Assembly: GCF_001439695.1 (NCBI RefSeq)
Contig: NZ_JYLL01000012.1
Location: 1-64,000 of the forward strand
Length of the DNA: 64,000 nt
DNA from: Pseudomonas veronii
GTDB lineage: Bacteria; Pseudomonadota; Gammaproteobacteria; Pseudomonadales; Pseudomonadaceae
Direction of reading: 5' to 3'
Shown here: in pieces, positions 25,434-34,660 of the stretch
Numbering within the stretch: the stretch's first letter is position 1
How the letters are laid out: each line of letters begins with the position of its first letter
Program-made: the position numbers and the translations under genes
The notes under the pieces: model-generated
The model's input: the letters and a program-made list of their open reading frames with translations, nothing else
Database searches by the model: none
What the model was told of the DNA's origin: nothing

Positions 25434-27266
25434 TTACTCCACCGTCACCGACTTCGCCAGGTTGCGCGGCTGGTCAACGTCGGTGCCCTTGAGCACGGCG
25501 ACGTAGTACGACAGCAATTGCAGCGGGATGGTGTAGAGGATCGGCGACAGGGTGTCGTGGATGTGCGGCATGTTGATGACGTGGGTGCCTTCGCCATTGA
25601 CCATGCCGGCTTTCTCGTCGGCGAAGACGATCAGTTGGCCGCCGCGGGCGCGCACTTCCTGCAGGTTGGACTTGAGCTTCTCCAGCAGTTCGTTGTTCGG
25701 CGCGACGGTGACCACCGGCATGTCGTCATCCACCAGGGCCAATGGGCCGTGTTTCAGTTCGCCGGCCGGGTAGGCTTCGGCGTGGATGTACGAAATTTCC
25801 TTGAGCTTCAGGGAGCCTTCCATCGCCACCGGGTATTGCGCGCCACGGCCGAGGAACAGGGTGTGGTTCTTGTCGGCGAACAGCTCGGCGACTTTTTCTA
25901 CGGTGCTGTCCATCGCCAGCGCTTCGCCGAGGCGGGTCGGCAGGCGGCGCAGTTCTTCCACCAGGGTGGCTTCGACGCCGGGGGCCAGGGTGCCGCGCAC
26001 TTGGCCCAGGGACAGGGTCAGCAGCAGCAAGCCGACCAGTTGGGTGGTGAAGGCTTTGGTGGAGGCCACGCCGATTTCGCGACCGGCCTGGGTCAGCAGG
26101 GTCAGGTCGGACTCACGGACCAGGGAGCTGATGCTGACGTTGCAGATCGCCAGGCTGGCGAGGAAGCCCAGCTCTTTGGCGTTACGCAGGGCAGCCAGGG
26201 TGTCGGCGGTTTCGCCGGACTGCGAGATGGTCACGAACAGGCTGTCGGGCTGCACCACCACCTTGCGGTAGCGGAATTCGCTGGCGACTTCGACCTGGCA
26301 CGGGATGCCGGCCAGTTCTTCCAGCCAGTAACGCGCAACCATCCCGGCGTGGTAGCTGGTGCCGCAGGCCACGATCTGGACATTGCGCACCTTGGCGAAC
26401 AGCTCGGCGGCTTGCGGGCCGAAGGCGTTGACCAGCACTTGCTTGTCGCCAAGGCGACCTTCCAGGGTGCGTTGCACCACGGCCGGTTGCTCGTGGATTT
26501 CCTTGAGCATGAAGTGGCGGAACGCGCCCTTGTCGGCCGCTTCGGCGCCGTCGCGGTATTGCACGGCTTCGCGCTCGACGGAATTGCCGTTTACGTCCCA
26601 GATCGCCACGCTGTCACGGCGGATGTCGGCAATATCGCCTTCTTCCAGGTACATGAAGCGGTCGGTGACCTGGCGCAGGGCCAGTTGGTCGGAGGCGAGG
26701 AAGTTTTCCCCCAGGCCCAGGCCGATCACCAGCGGGCTGCCACTGCGTGCGGCAACCACGCGGTCGGGTTGGCTCGCGCAGATCACGGCCAGGCCGTAGG
26801 CGCCGTGCAGTTCCTTGACCGTGGCCTTGAGGGCGGCGGTCAGGTCGTTGTGGTCCTTGAGCTTGTGGTTGAGCAGGTGGGCGATGACTTCGGTGTCGGT
26901 GTCCGAGGTGAACACGTAACCCAGGCTCTTCAACTGTTCACGCAGCGCTTCGTGGTTTTCGATGATGCCGTTGTGTACCACGGCCACGTCGCCAGAGAAG
27001 TGCGGGTGGGCGTTACGTTCGCACGGCGCACCGTGGGTGGCCCAACGGGTGTGGGCGATGCCCAGGCGACCGACCAGCGGTTCGCCGGCCAGGGCCTGGT
27101 CCAACTCGCTGACCTTGCCCGGACGACGCAGGCGCTCCAGCTTGCCGGCGTTGGTGAAGACCGCCACACCGGCGCTGTCATAGCCGCGGTATTCCAGGCG
27201 TTTGAGGCCTTCGATCAGGATGGGGGTGATGTTACGTTCAGCGACTGCGCCAACAATGCCACACAT
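25434..27266 (-). CDS. glmS: GlmS, glutamine--fructose-6-phosphate aminotransferase
   Basis: A 610-residue enzyme making glucosamine-6-phosphate for peptidoglycan and LPS. The N-terminal glutaminase domain begins with the catalytic Cys (MCGIVGAVAERN) and has RGYDSAG and TRWATHG; two SIS sugar-isomerase domains follow (VACGTSYHAGMVARYW; LGRGAQYPVAMEGSLKLKE) and the end is QPRNLAKSVTVE. Length is that of the family. Its last codons and the 25 bp past the stop are the Tn7 attachment site, used here by the transposon without damage to the gene. Confidence 0.97.
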   Translation of the reverse strand: MCGIVGAVAERNITPILIEGLKRLEYRGYDSAGVAVFTNAGKLERLRRPGKVSELDQALAGEPLVGRLGIAHTRWATHGAPCERNAHPHFSGDVAVVHNGIIENHEALREQLKSLGYVFTSDTDTEVIAHLLNHKLKDHNDLTAALKATVKELHGAYGLAVICASQPDRVVAARSGSPLVIGLGLGENFLASDQLALRQVTDRFMYLEEGDIADIRRDSVAIWDVNGNSVEREAVQYRDGAEAADKGAFRHFMLKEIHEQPAVVQRTLEGRLGDKQVLVNAFGPQAAELFAKVRNVQIVACGTSYHAGMVARYWLEELAGIPCQVEVASEFRYRKVVVQPDSLFVTISQSGETADTLAALRNAKELGFLASLAICNVSISSLVRESDLTLLTQAGREIGVASTKAFTTQLVGLLLLTLSLGQVRGTLAPGVEATLVEELRRLPTRLGEALAMDSTVEKVAELFADKNHTLFLGRGAQYPVAMEGSLKLKEISYIHAEAYPAGELKHGPLALVDDDMPVVTVAPNNELLEKLKSNLQEVRARGGQLIVFADEKAGMVNGEGTHVINMPHIHDTLSPILYTIPLQLLSYYVAVLKGTDVDQPRNLAKSVTVE

Positions 27267-27276
27267 GGTGTTTCTC

Positions 27277-28044
27277 CTAGATGATTGCCGCGCATATCAG
27301 CGTAATGCCGCGGGCTTGGATCTGGTCGCGGGCCTCATGCGGCAGGCGATCATCGGTGATCAGGGTATGGACGCTGCTCCAGGGCAGTTCCAGGTTGGGA
27401 ATCTTGCGGCCGATCTTGTCGGACTCGACCATCACCACCACTTCACGGGCAACCTCGGCCATCACGCGGCTCAGGCCCAGCAGCTCGTTGAACGTGGTGG
27501 TGCCGCGCTGCAGATCGATGCCGTCGGCGCCGATGAACAGTTGATCAAAGTCGTAGGAACGCAGCACCTGCTCGGCGACCTGGCCCTGGAACGAGTCCGA
27601 ATGCGGGTCCCAGGTGCCGCCGGTCATCAACAGCACCGGCTCGTGTTCCAGCTCGCTCAAGGCGCGGGCCACGTGCAGGGAGTTGGTCATCACCACCAGG
27701 CCGGGCTGGTGGCCCAGTTCGGGGATCATGGCGGCGGTGGTGCTGCCGCTGTCGATGATGATGCGTGCGTGTTCGCGCAGGCGCATCACGGCGGCACGTG
27801 CGATGGCGCGCTTGTAGACCGAGATCGGCTGGGCAGGGTCGCCGACGAGCTCCTGGGGCATGGTGATCGCGCCACCGTAACGGCGTAGCAGCAGGCCGTT
27901 GCTTTCGAGGGCGGCCAGGTCCTTGCGGATGGTGACTTCCGAGGTTTCGAAACGCTTGGCCAATTCATCCACGCTGACTTCGCCCAGTTGATTGAGCAAG
28001 GTCAGGATGTTGTGGCGTCGTTGGGGTGTATTTCGTTTCGACAT
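27277..28044 (-). CDS. glmR: GlmR-type DeoR-family transcriptional regulator
   Basis: Start at ATG 28044 (MSKRNTPQRRHNILTLLNQLG) gives 255 residues; a longer reading from 28083 adds residues that overlap the likely operator. It has an N-terminal DeoR helix-turn-helix (VSVDELAKRFETSEVTIRKDLAALE) and a DeoR sensor domain with IIIDSGSTTAAMIPEL and FIGADGIDLQRG, which binds a phosphosugar. It is 10 bp upstream of glmS in the same direction, and in Pseudomonas this gene is called glmR for that link. It probably adjusts glmS expression to amino-sugar levels. Confidence 0.85.
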   Translation of the reverse strand: MSKRNTPQRRHNILTLLNQLGEVSVDELAKRFETSEVTIRKDLAALESNGLLLRRYGGAITMPQELVGDPAQPISVYKRAIARAAVMRLREHARIIIDSGSTTAAMIPELGHQPGLVVMTNSLHVARALSELEHEPVLLMTGGTWDPHSDSFQGQVAEQVLRSYDFDQLFIGADGIDLQRGTTTFNELLGLSRVMAEVAREVVVMVESDKIGRKIPNLELPWSSVHTLITDDRLPHEARDQIQARGITLICAAII

Positions 28045-28150
28045 GGTGACTTTATGTTTCGTTTCGAAAGATAACGAAGGCAATAAAAACCTATTGGCGA
28101 AAGATCGTCAAGCAGCATGCCGCAAATTTTTGAAACTGGCGAAGGGCTAA

Positions 28151-28240
28151 TGTGGGAGGGGGCTTGCCCCCGATAGCAGTGTGTCAGTCATTAAGTGCTT
28201 TGACTGGACCGTCGCCATCGGGGGAAAGCCCCCTCCCACA
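28151..28240. repeat. REPIN: pair of inverted REP sequences between glmR and glmU
   Basis: TGTGGGAGGGGGCTTGCCCC (from 28151) and its inverted copy ending at 28240 (GCCCCCTCCCACA, with AAA replacing the centre) are about 40 bp apart. The GTGGGAGGGGGCTTGC core is the common REP of P. fluorescens. Paired inverted copies form REPIN units mobilised by RAYT transposases; none is in the window. Confidence 0.85.
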
Positions 28241-28274
28241 TTGACTATTTGTTGCTGATAAGACTGTGGATAAC

Positions 28275-29642
28275 TCAGCTCTTTTTGATTTTGACCGGGC
28301 GTTTCCAACCGTCGATGTTGCGCTGACGGGCGCGGGCCACGGCAAGCTGGGACTTATCCACATCCTGATTGATGGTTGAACCCGCTGCGGTGTTTGAGCC
28401 ATCACCGATGGTTACAGGTGCAACCAGCGAGTTATTGGAGCCGATGAATACGTCTTCACCAATCGTCGTCTGATACTTGTTGGCACCATCGTAATTGCAG
28501 GTGATGGTGCCAGCGCCGACGTTGGTCCGCGCGCCGATCACCGCATCGCCCAGGTACGTCAGGTGGCCGGCCTTGGCGCCTTCGCCCAGATGGGCGTTTT
28601 TCAATTCGACAAAGTTACCCACATGGGCCTTGGCTTCCAACACGCTGCCGGGACGCAGGCGCGCAAACGGGCCGGCATCGCTGCCCTCGCCCATCACCGC
28701 ACCGTCGATATGGCTGTTGGCCTTGATCACCACGCCCTTGCGCAGGGTGCTGTCCTTGATCACGCAGTTCGGCCCGATCACCACGTCGTCTTCGATGATC
28801 ACACGACCTTCAAGAATCACGTTGATGTCGATCAGCACATCCCGGCCCACGGTGACTTCACCGCGCACATCGAAGCGCGCCGGGTCGCGCAGGGTCACGC
28901 CCTGGGCCATCAGGCGGCGGCCTTCGCGCAGTTGGTAGTGACGCTCCAGTTCGGCGAGTTGCTTGCGGTCGTTGGCGCCCTGCACTTCCATCGGGTCGTG
29001 GGGCTGTTCGGTGGCGACCAGCAAGCCATCGTTGACGGCCATTTCGATCACGTCGGTCAGGTAGTACTCGCCCTGGGCGTTGTTGTTGGACAAACGGCTC
29101 ATCCAGTCCGCCAGGCGATTGGCCGGCACTGCGAGAATCCCGGTGTTGCCTTCGGTGATGGCGCGTTGGGCGTCGCTGGCGTCCTTGTGCTCGACGATAG
29201 CGGCGACCTTGCCGTCGGCGTTGCGCACGATGCGGCCGTAGCCGGTAGGGTCATCCAGTTCGACGGTGAGCAGGCCCATCTGGCCGGGCACGACGTGCTT
29301 GAGCAGGCGCTGCAGGGTTTCCACTTCGATCAGGGGCACGTCGCCGTAGAGGATCAGCACCGTGTCGGCTTTGATGAACGGCACGGCTTGGGCGGTAGCG
29401 TGGCCGGTGCCCAGTTGCTTGTCTTGCAATACGAAATTCAGGTCATCCGCGGCCAGGCGTTCACGCACCACATCGGCACCGTGGCCGATGACGACGTGGA
29501 TGCGTTGCGGGGCCAGTTGCCGGGCGCTGTGGATAACATGGCCAAGCATGGAGTTACCGGCCACCGGGTGCAGCACTTTGGGCAAGGCCGACCGCATGCG
29601 GGTGCCCTGGCCAGCGGCGAGAATGACGATTTCTAGAGACAT
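28275..29642 (-). CDS. glmU: GlmU, bifunctional UDP-GlcNAc synthesis enzyme
   Basis: A 455-residue enzyme that acetylates glucosamine-1-phosphate and then couples it to UTP. The N-terminal uridylyltransferase domain starts with LAAGQGTRMRSALPKVLHPV; the C-terminal half is a left-handed beta-helix with hexapeptide repeats and the acetyltransferase site (GHLTYLGDAVIGARTNVGAG). Length is normal. It lies between the ATP synthase operon and glmR-glmS, as in other Pseudomonas, and continues the glucosamine pathway started by GlmS. Confidence 0.97.
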   Translation of the reverse strand: MSLEIVILAAGQGTRMRSALPKVLHPVAGNSMLGHVIHSARQLAPQRIHVVIGHGADVVRERLAADDLNFVLQDKQLGTGHATAQAVPFIKADTVLILYGDVPLIEVETLQRLLKHVVPGQMGLLTVELDDPTGYGRIVRNADGKVAAIVEHKDASDAQRAITEGNTGILAVPANRLADWMSRLSNNNAQGEYYLTDVIEMAVNDGLLVATEQPHDPMEVQGANDRKQLAELERHYQLREGRRLMAQGVTLRDPARFDVRGEVTVGRDVLIDINVILEGRVIIEDDVVIGPNCVIKDSTLRKGVVIKANSHIDGAVMGEGSDAGPFARLRPGSVLEAKAHVGNFVELKNAHLGEGAKAGHLTYLGDAVIGARTNVGAGTITCNYDGANKYQTTIGEDVFIGSNNSLVAPVTIGDGSNTAAGSTINQDVDKSQLAVARARQRNIDGWKRPVKIKKS

Positions 29643-29702
29643 GAATGGCTACCAATCCTGGGCGGTCCGGCTTCAGACCAGAGAAGTGTTTTGCAAAAAA
29701 AG

Positions 29703-29731
29703 AAAAAGGGTAGCCGAGGCTACCCTTTTTA
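29703..29731 (-). terminator. Terminator of the atp operon
   Basis: AAAAAGGGTAGCC-GA-GGCTACCCTTTTT: a perfect stem flanked by A- and T-runs, so it can work in both directions. It follows atpC on the minus strand. Confidence 0.9.
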
Positions 29732-29757
29732 ATCAATCACGCATGAGGCGTAACGGC

Positions 29758-30183
29758 TTAGCCGCCAAACTTCTTGCGGATCTGCTGGACGGTACGCAGC
29801 TGAGCTGCGGCCTCGGCCAGACGAGCGGCAGCAGAACCGTAGTCGAAATCTGCGCCTCTTTCGTTCAGGGCCTTCTCAGCAGCCTTGACGGCAGCCTGAG
29901 CGGAGGCTTCATCCAGGTCAGCAGCACGTTGCACGGTGTCGGCAAGTACCGTGACCATGTTCGGCTGAACCTCGAGGAAACCACCGGAGATGTAAAACAC
30001 CTCCCGTTCCCCGCCTTGCTTGGTCAGAGTGATCGGACCTGGCTTCAAACCGGTGATCAATGGCGCGTGGCCCATGGCAATACCCAGGTCACCGAGTTCG
30101 CCGTGTGCAATCACCATTTCTACCAGACCGGAGAAGATTTGCCCTTCCGCGCTGACGATATCGCAATGGACTGTCATAGCCAT
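29758..30183 (-). CDS. atpC: ATP synthase epsilon subunit
   Basis: A 141-residue subunit of the F1 central stalk. The N-terminal beta-sandwich (TVHCDIVSAEGQIFSGLVEMV; GELGDLGIAMGHAPLIT) and two C-terminal helices (RAADLDEASAQAAVKAAEKA) match the family. It is the last gene of atpIBEFHAGDC. It contacts the gamma subunit and restrains ATP hydrolysis. A perfect hairpin separates it from atpD. Confidence 0.96.
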   Translation of the reverse strand: MAMTVHCDIVSAEGQIFSGLVEMVIAHGELGDLGIAMGHAPLITGLKPGPITLTKQGGEREVFYISGGFLEVQPNMVTVLADTVQRAADLDEASAQAAVKAAEKALNERGADFDYGSAAARLAEAAAQLRTVQQIRKKFGG

Positions 30184-30204
30184 CTGATTGCCTCAACCTG
30201 ATGA

Positions 30205-30222
30205 GCGCCCGTTGCCGGGCGC
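30205..30222 (-). other. Intercistronic hairpin between atpD and atpC
   Basis: GCGCCCG-TTGC-CGGGCGC, a perfect 7-bp stem without a T-run, 21 bp upstream of the atpC start and 5 bp past the atpD stop. Probably an RNA-processing or stability element and not a terminator. Confidence 0.5.
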
Positions 30223-30227
30223 CGGGA

Positions 30228-31607
30228 TTACAGTTTCTTGGCTTTCTCGATCGCTTCTTCGATGCCGCCGACCATGTAGAACGCTTGTTCTGGCAGGTGG
30301 TCGTAGTCACCGTTGAGGATGCCTTTGAAGCCAGCAATGGTGTCTTTCAGGGAAACGTATTTACCCGAGGCACCGGTGAAGACTTCAGCCACGAAGAACG
30401 GCTGCGACAAGAAGCGCTGGATCTTACGAGCGCGGGATACCAACTGCTTGTCGGTTTCCGACAGCTCGTCCATACCCAGGATCGCAATGATGTCCTTCAG
30501 TTCTTTGTAACGCTGCAGCACGTACTGAACGCCGCGAGCGGTGTCGTAATGCTCCTGGCCGATCACGTTCGGGTCCAGCTGGCGCGAAGTCGAGTCGAGT
30601 GGATCGACCGCTGGGTAGATACCCAGGGAAGCGATGTCACGGGACAGAACGACGGTGGCGTCCAAGTGGGCGAAGGTGGTCGCTGGCGACGGGTCGGTCA
30701 AGTCATCCGCAGGTACGTATACCGCTTGGATCGAAGTGATCGAACCTTCCTTGGTCGAAGTGATACGTTCTTGCAGAACGCCCATCTCTTCAGCCAGGGT
30801 CGGCTGGTAACCTACTGCCGAAGGCATACGGCCCAGCAGTGCGGATACTTCAGTACCGGCCAGGGTGTAACGATAGATGTTGTCGACGAACAGCAGAACG
30901 TCGTTACCTTCGTCACGGAACTTCTCGGCCATGGTCAGGCCGGTCAGTGCTACGCGCAGACGGTTTCCCGGCGGCTCGTTCATCTGACCGTAAACCAGTG
31001 CCACTTTGTCCAGAACGTTGGAGTCCTTCATCTCGTGGTAGAAGTCGTTACCCTCACGAGTACGCTCACCCACACCGGCGAACACGGAATAACCGCTGTG
31101 CTCGATGGCGATGTTACGGATCAGTTCCATCATGTTTACGGTCTTGCCTACACCGGCACCACCGAACAGACCGACTTTACCGCCCTTGGCGAACGGGCAA
31201 ACCAGGTCGATAACCTTGATGCCGGTTTCCAGCAGGTCGTTGCCGCCAGCTTGTTCCGCGAACGAAGGTGCTGGACGGTGAATGCCCCAGCGCTCTTCGG
31301 TGTCGATCGGGCCAGCTTCGTCAATCGGGTTACCCAGAACGTCCATGATCCGGCCCAGGGTCGCTTTACCGACCGGTACGGAGATGGCAGCGCCAGTGTC
31401 CAGAACACCCAGACCGCGCTTCAAGCCCTCGGTGGAACCCATTGCAATGGTACGAACCACGCCGTCGCCCAGCTGCTGCTGAACTTCCAGAGTGGTGCCT
31501 GCATCGCTTTGTACTTTCAAAGCGTTGTAGATGCTCGGTACGCTGTCGCGTGGAAATTCCACGTCGATAACGGCGCCGATGATTTGAACGATACGTCCGC
31601 TACTCAT
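30228..31607 (-). CDS. atpD: ATP synthase beta subunit
   Basis: A 459-residue catalytic F1 subunit. Walker A is GGAGVGKTV, the catalytic Glu lies in AGVGERTREGND, Walker B is VLLFVDNIYRYT, and the ATPase signature PAVDPLDSTS is present. It alternates with alpha in the F1 ring and makes ATP. The gene is in the conserved order G-D-C and starts 27 bp after atpG. Confidence 0.98.
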   Translation of the reverse strand: MSSGRIVQIIGAVIDVEFPRDSVPSIYNALKVQSDAGTTLEVQQQLGDGVVRTIAMGSTEGLKRGLGVLDTGAAISVPVGKATLGRIMDVLGNPIDEAGPIDTEERWGIHRPAPSFAEQAGGNDLLETGIKVIDLVCPFAKGGKVGLFGGAGVGKTVNMMELIRNIAIEHSGYSVFAGVGERTREGNDFYHEMKDSNVLDKVALVYGQMNEPPGNRLRVALTGLTMAEKFRDEGNDVLLFVDNIYRYTLAGTEVSALLGRMPSAVGYQPTLAEEMGVLQERITSTKEGSITSIQAVYVPADDLTDPSPATTFAHLDATVVLSRDIASLGIYPAVDPLDSTSRQLDPNVIGQEHYDTARGVQYVLQRYKELKDIIAILGMDELSETDKQLVSRARKIQRFLSQPFFVAEVFTGASGKYVSLKDTIAGFKGILNGDYDHLPEQAFYMVGGIEEAIEKAKKL

Positions 31608-31634
31608 AGCTGGATCCTCTGAATATTTGAACCG

Positions 31635-32495
31635 TTAAACCGCGGCAGCGCCGCCGACGATTTCCGAGATCTCTTGGGTGATCGCAGCCTGACGCGCCTT
31701 GTTGTAGATCAGCTGCAAATCGCTGATCAGATCACCGGCGTTATCGGTAGCGTTTTTCATCGCGATCATCCGCGCCGCTTGTTCAGCTGCGTTGTTCTCG
31801 ACCACCGCCTGGTACACCTGCGACTCCACGTAGCGCACCATCAAGCCGTCAAGCAGCTCTTTGGCGTCTGGTTCGTAGAGGTAGTCCCAGTGGTGCTTGA
31901 GTTCCTGATCCGGAGTCGCCACCAGTGGAATCAATTGCTCCACGGTAGGCTGCTGGGTCATGGTGTTGATGAACTTGTTGGATACCACGGACAGGCGGTC
32001 AATCCGGCCTTCCAGGTACGCATCCAGCATCACCTTCACACTGCCGATCAAATCATTGATCGACGGCTCTTCACCCAGGTGGCTGATAGCTGCAACGACG
32101 TTACCGCCGAAGTTGCGGAAAAAGGCCGCACCCTTGCTACCAACTACACACAGATCGATCTCGACGCCGTTTTCGCGGTTTACCGCCATGTCCTTGACCA
32201 GGGCCTTGAACAGGTTGGTATTCAAACCACCGCACAAACCACGGTCACTGCTCACTACCACATAACCCACACGCTTAACTTCGCGGTCGATCATGAACGG
32301 GTGGCGGTATTCCGGGTTGGCGTTGGCCAAATGCCCAATTACCTGGCGGATACGCTCCGCATAAGGACGGCTAGCCGACATACGCATTTGTGCCTTGCGC
32401 ATTTTGCTGACCGCCACTTTTTCCATGGCGCTGGTAATTTTTTGCGTGCTTTTGATGCTCGCAATCTTACTGCGAATCTCTTTTGCGCCTGCCAT
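31635..32495 (-). CDS. atpG: ATP synthase gamma subunit
   Basis: A 286-residue rotor subunit. The N-terminal helix (AGAKEIRSKIASIKSTQKITSAMEKVA is read here as its two halves) and the C-terminal helix (ITQEISEIVGGAAAV) form the coiled coil that turns inside the alpha/beta ring; the middle has SDRGLCGGLNTN. Family length is normal. It is separated from atpA by a strong hairpin. Confidence 0.97.
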   Translation of the reverse strand: MAGAKEIRSKIASIKSTQKITSAMEKVAVSKMRKAQMRMSASRPYAERIRQVIGHLANANPEYRHPFMIDREVKRVGYVVVSSDRGLCGGLNTNLFKALVKDMAVNRENGVEIDLCVVGSKGAAFFRNFGGNVVAAISHLGEEPSINDLIGSVKVMLDAYLEGRIDRLSVVSNKFINTMTQQPTVEQLIPLVATPDQELKHHWDYLYEPDAKELLDGLMVRYVESQVYQAVVENNAAEQAARMIAMKNATDNAGDLISDLQLIYNKARQAAITQEISEIVGGAAAV

Positions 32496-32516
32496 GTAAC
32501 ACCTATCAGGTTAGCA

Positions 32517-32540
32517 AGCGGGAGCCTTGCGGCTCCCGCT
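32517..32540 (-). other. Intercistronic hairpin between atpA and atpG
   Basis: AGCGGGAGCC-TTGC-GGCTCCCGCT: a perfect 10-bp stem with a 4-base loop and no T-run, 5 bp after the atpA stop. It could pause or protect the operon RNA at this point. Confidence 0.6.
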
Positions 32541-32545
32541 GCGGC

Positions 32546-34090
32546 TTACCAGGTTTGGGTGGCCTTGAACTTCTCGATACCGGCTTTCATGCCAGCGTCG
32601 ATATCGTCATTGAAGTCACCCTTCACGTTGATCTTCGCCATCAATTCGGCGTGATCGCGGTTGAAGTAAGCAATCAGCGCTTGTTCAAAGCTGCCGACCT
32701 TGGCGATTTCAACGTCGGTCAGGAACCCACGCTCAGCGGCATACAGCGACAACGCCATGTCAGCGATCGACATCGGGGCGTATTGCTTCTGCTTCATCAG
32801 CTCGGTAACGCGCTGACCATGCTCAAGTTGCTTACGGGTCGCTTCGTCCAGGTCAGAAGCGAACTGGGCGAATGCCGCCAGTTCACGGTACTGAGCCAGA
32901 GCGGTACGGATACCACCGGAGAGCTTCTTGATGATCTTGGTCTGAGCGGCACCACCCACACGGGATACCGAAACACCGGCGTTCACTGCAGGGCGGATGC
33001 CCGAGTTGAACATGGCCGATTCCAGGAAGATCTGACCGTCGGTGATGGAAATCACGTTGGTCGGAACGAACGCGGAAACGTCGCCAGCCTGGGTTTCGAT
33101 GATCGGCAGTGCGGTCAGGGAACCGGTTTTGCCGGTCACTGCGCCGTTGGTGAACTTCTCTACGTATTCTTCCGAAACGCGGGATGCGCGCTCCAGCAGA
33201 CGGGAGTGGAGATAGAACACGTCGCCTGGGTAGGCTTCACGGCCTGGTGGACGGCGCAGCAGCAGGGAAATCTGGCGGTAAGCCACTGCTTGCTTGGACA
33301 GATCGTCATAAACGATCAGCGCGTCTTCACCGCGGTCACGGAAGAATTCACCCATGGTGCAACCGGAGTACGGTGCCAGGAATTGCAGCGCAGGAGATTC
33401 CGAAGCACTGGCAGCCACGATGATCGTGTTGGCCAGGGCGCCGTTTTCTTCCAGCTTGCGAACCACGTTGGCGATGGTCGATTGTTTCTGACCGATGGCT
33501 ACGTAGACGCAGAAAATGCCGCTGTTCTTCTGGTTGATGATCGCGTCGATCGCCAGAGCGGTTTTACCGATCTGACGGTCACCGATGATCAGCTCACGCT
33601 GGCCACGGCCGACTGGGATCATGGCATCGACAGCCTTGTAGCCAGTCTGTACAGGCTGGTCTACCGACTTACGCCAGATCACGCCTGGAGCAACTTTCTC
33701 GACCGCATCGGTCTCGGTGTTGTTCAGCGGACCTTTGCCGTCAACTGGGTTACCCAGTGCGTCGACTACGCGACCCAGCAGTTCCTTACCAACCGGAACC
33801 TCCAGGATGCGGCCGGTGCACTTGGCGCTCATGCCTTCAGCCAGACTGGTGTACGCGCCCAATACAACGGCACCTACGGAGTCTTGCTCCAGGTTGAGGG
33901 CCATACCGTAGACGCCGCCCGGAAACTCGATCATCTCGCCGTACATGACGTCGGCCAGACCGTGAATCCGCACGATGCCGTCAGATACGCTGACGACAGT
34001 GCCTTCGTTACGGGCTTGGGAGGTCACATCGAGCTTGTCGATGCGGCCCTTGATAATTTCACTTATTTCGGAAGGATTGAGTTGCTGCAT
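32546..34090 (-). CDS. atpA: ATP synthase alpha subunit
   Basis: A 514-residue non-catalytic nucleotide-binding F1 subunit. It has Walker A GDRQIGKTALA, VYVAIGQKQSTIANV, Walker B ALIVYDDLSKQA and the ATPase signature PAVNAGVSVSRVGG. The start is MQQLNPSEISEIIK. It stands in conserved order between atpH and atpG. Confidence 0.98.
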   Translation of the reverse strand: MQQLNPSEISEIIKGRIDKLDVTSQARNEGTVVSVSDGIVRIHGLADVMYGEMIEFPGGVYGMALNLEQDSVGAVVLGAYTSLAEGMSAKCTGRILEVPVGKELLGRVVDALGNPVDGKGPLNNTETDAVEKVAPGVIWRKSVDQPVQTGYKAVDAMIPVGRGQRELIIGDRQIGKTALAIDAIINQKNSGIFCVYVAIGQKQSTIANVVRKLEENGALANTIIVAASASESPALQFLAPYSGCTMGEFFRDRGEDALIVYDDLSKQAVAYRQISLLLRRPPGREAYPGDVFYLHSRLLERASRVSEEYVEKFTNGAVTGKTGSLTALPIIETQAGDVSAFVPTNVISITDGQIFLESAMFNSGIRPAVNAGVSVSRVGGAAQTKIIKKLSGGIRTALAQYRELAAFAQFASDLDEATRKQLEHGQRVTELMKQKQYAPMSIADMALSLYAAERGFLTDVEIAKVGSFEQALIAYFNRDHAELMAKINVKGDFNDDIDAGMKAGIEKFKATQTW

Positions 34091-34111
34091 TGCTCTGCTG
34101 CCCCTTCAAAC

Positions 34112-34648
34112 TCAAGATTTCAATGCTTCGGCAAGGCTCGCGAGTTTGCCGCGAACCGAGCCATCGATAACCAGGTCGCCGGCGCGAATGACAATGCCCC
34201 CAATGAGGGATTTGTCTTCCGCAACTTGCAGGCGCACTTCCCGGTCGAGTCGTGCACTGAGAACCTTGGCGAGTTTGTCTTGCTGTTCTTGGTTCAATGC
34301 AAAAGCACTGGTCACTTCAACGTCTACCGACTTCTCTTGCTCGGCCTTGAACAGGTCGAACAGAGCGGCAATCTCCGGCAGAAGCGGGAGACGGTCGTTT
34401 TCGGCAACGACGTGAATGAAGTTCTGCACTTTCACATCGAACTTGTCGCCGCACACGTCAATAAACGTGGCGGCCTTGTCTGCGCTCGTCAGGCGCGGGG
34501 CCTTGAGCACGCGCTGCATGGTGTCGTCTTGCGACACTGCTGCAGCCAGGCCGAGCATGGCTGACCAAGAGGCCAGCTGCTGGTGGGCCTGGGCGTGCTC
34601 GAAGGCTGCCTTAGCGTAAGGTCGGGCCAACGTGGTCAGTTCTGCCAT
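34112..34648 (-). CDS. atpH: ATP synthase delta subunit
   Basis: A 178-residue OSCP/delta subunit joining F1 to the peripheral stalk. The helical N-terminal domain (TTLARPYAKAAFEHAQ) and the C-terminal signature LIGGIVIRAGDLVIDGSVRGKL are present. The start is 12 bp after the atpF stop. Confidence 0.97.
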   Translation of the reverse strand: MAELTTLARPYAKAAFEHAQAHQQLASWSAMLGLAAAVSQDDTMQRVLKAPRLTSADKAATFIDVCGDKFDVKVQNFIHVVAENDRLPLLPEIAALFDLFKAEQEKSVDVEVTSAFALNQEQQDKLAKVLSARLDREVRLQVAEDKSLIGGIVIRAGDLVIDGSVRGKLASLAEALKS

Positions 34649-34660
34649 GATCGCCCTCGC

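Noticed and set aside
25341..27284. Long plus-strand open frame (647 codons) opposite glmS
   Set aside because: It mirrors glmS on the other strand; in GC-rich DNA codon bias leaves antisense frames open. Its translation has no known motif.
32483..34564. 693-codon plus-strand frame opposite atpA/atpH
   Set aside because: Antisense shadow of two clear ATP synthase genes, spanning their junction without a ribosome site.
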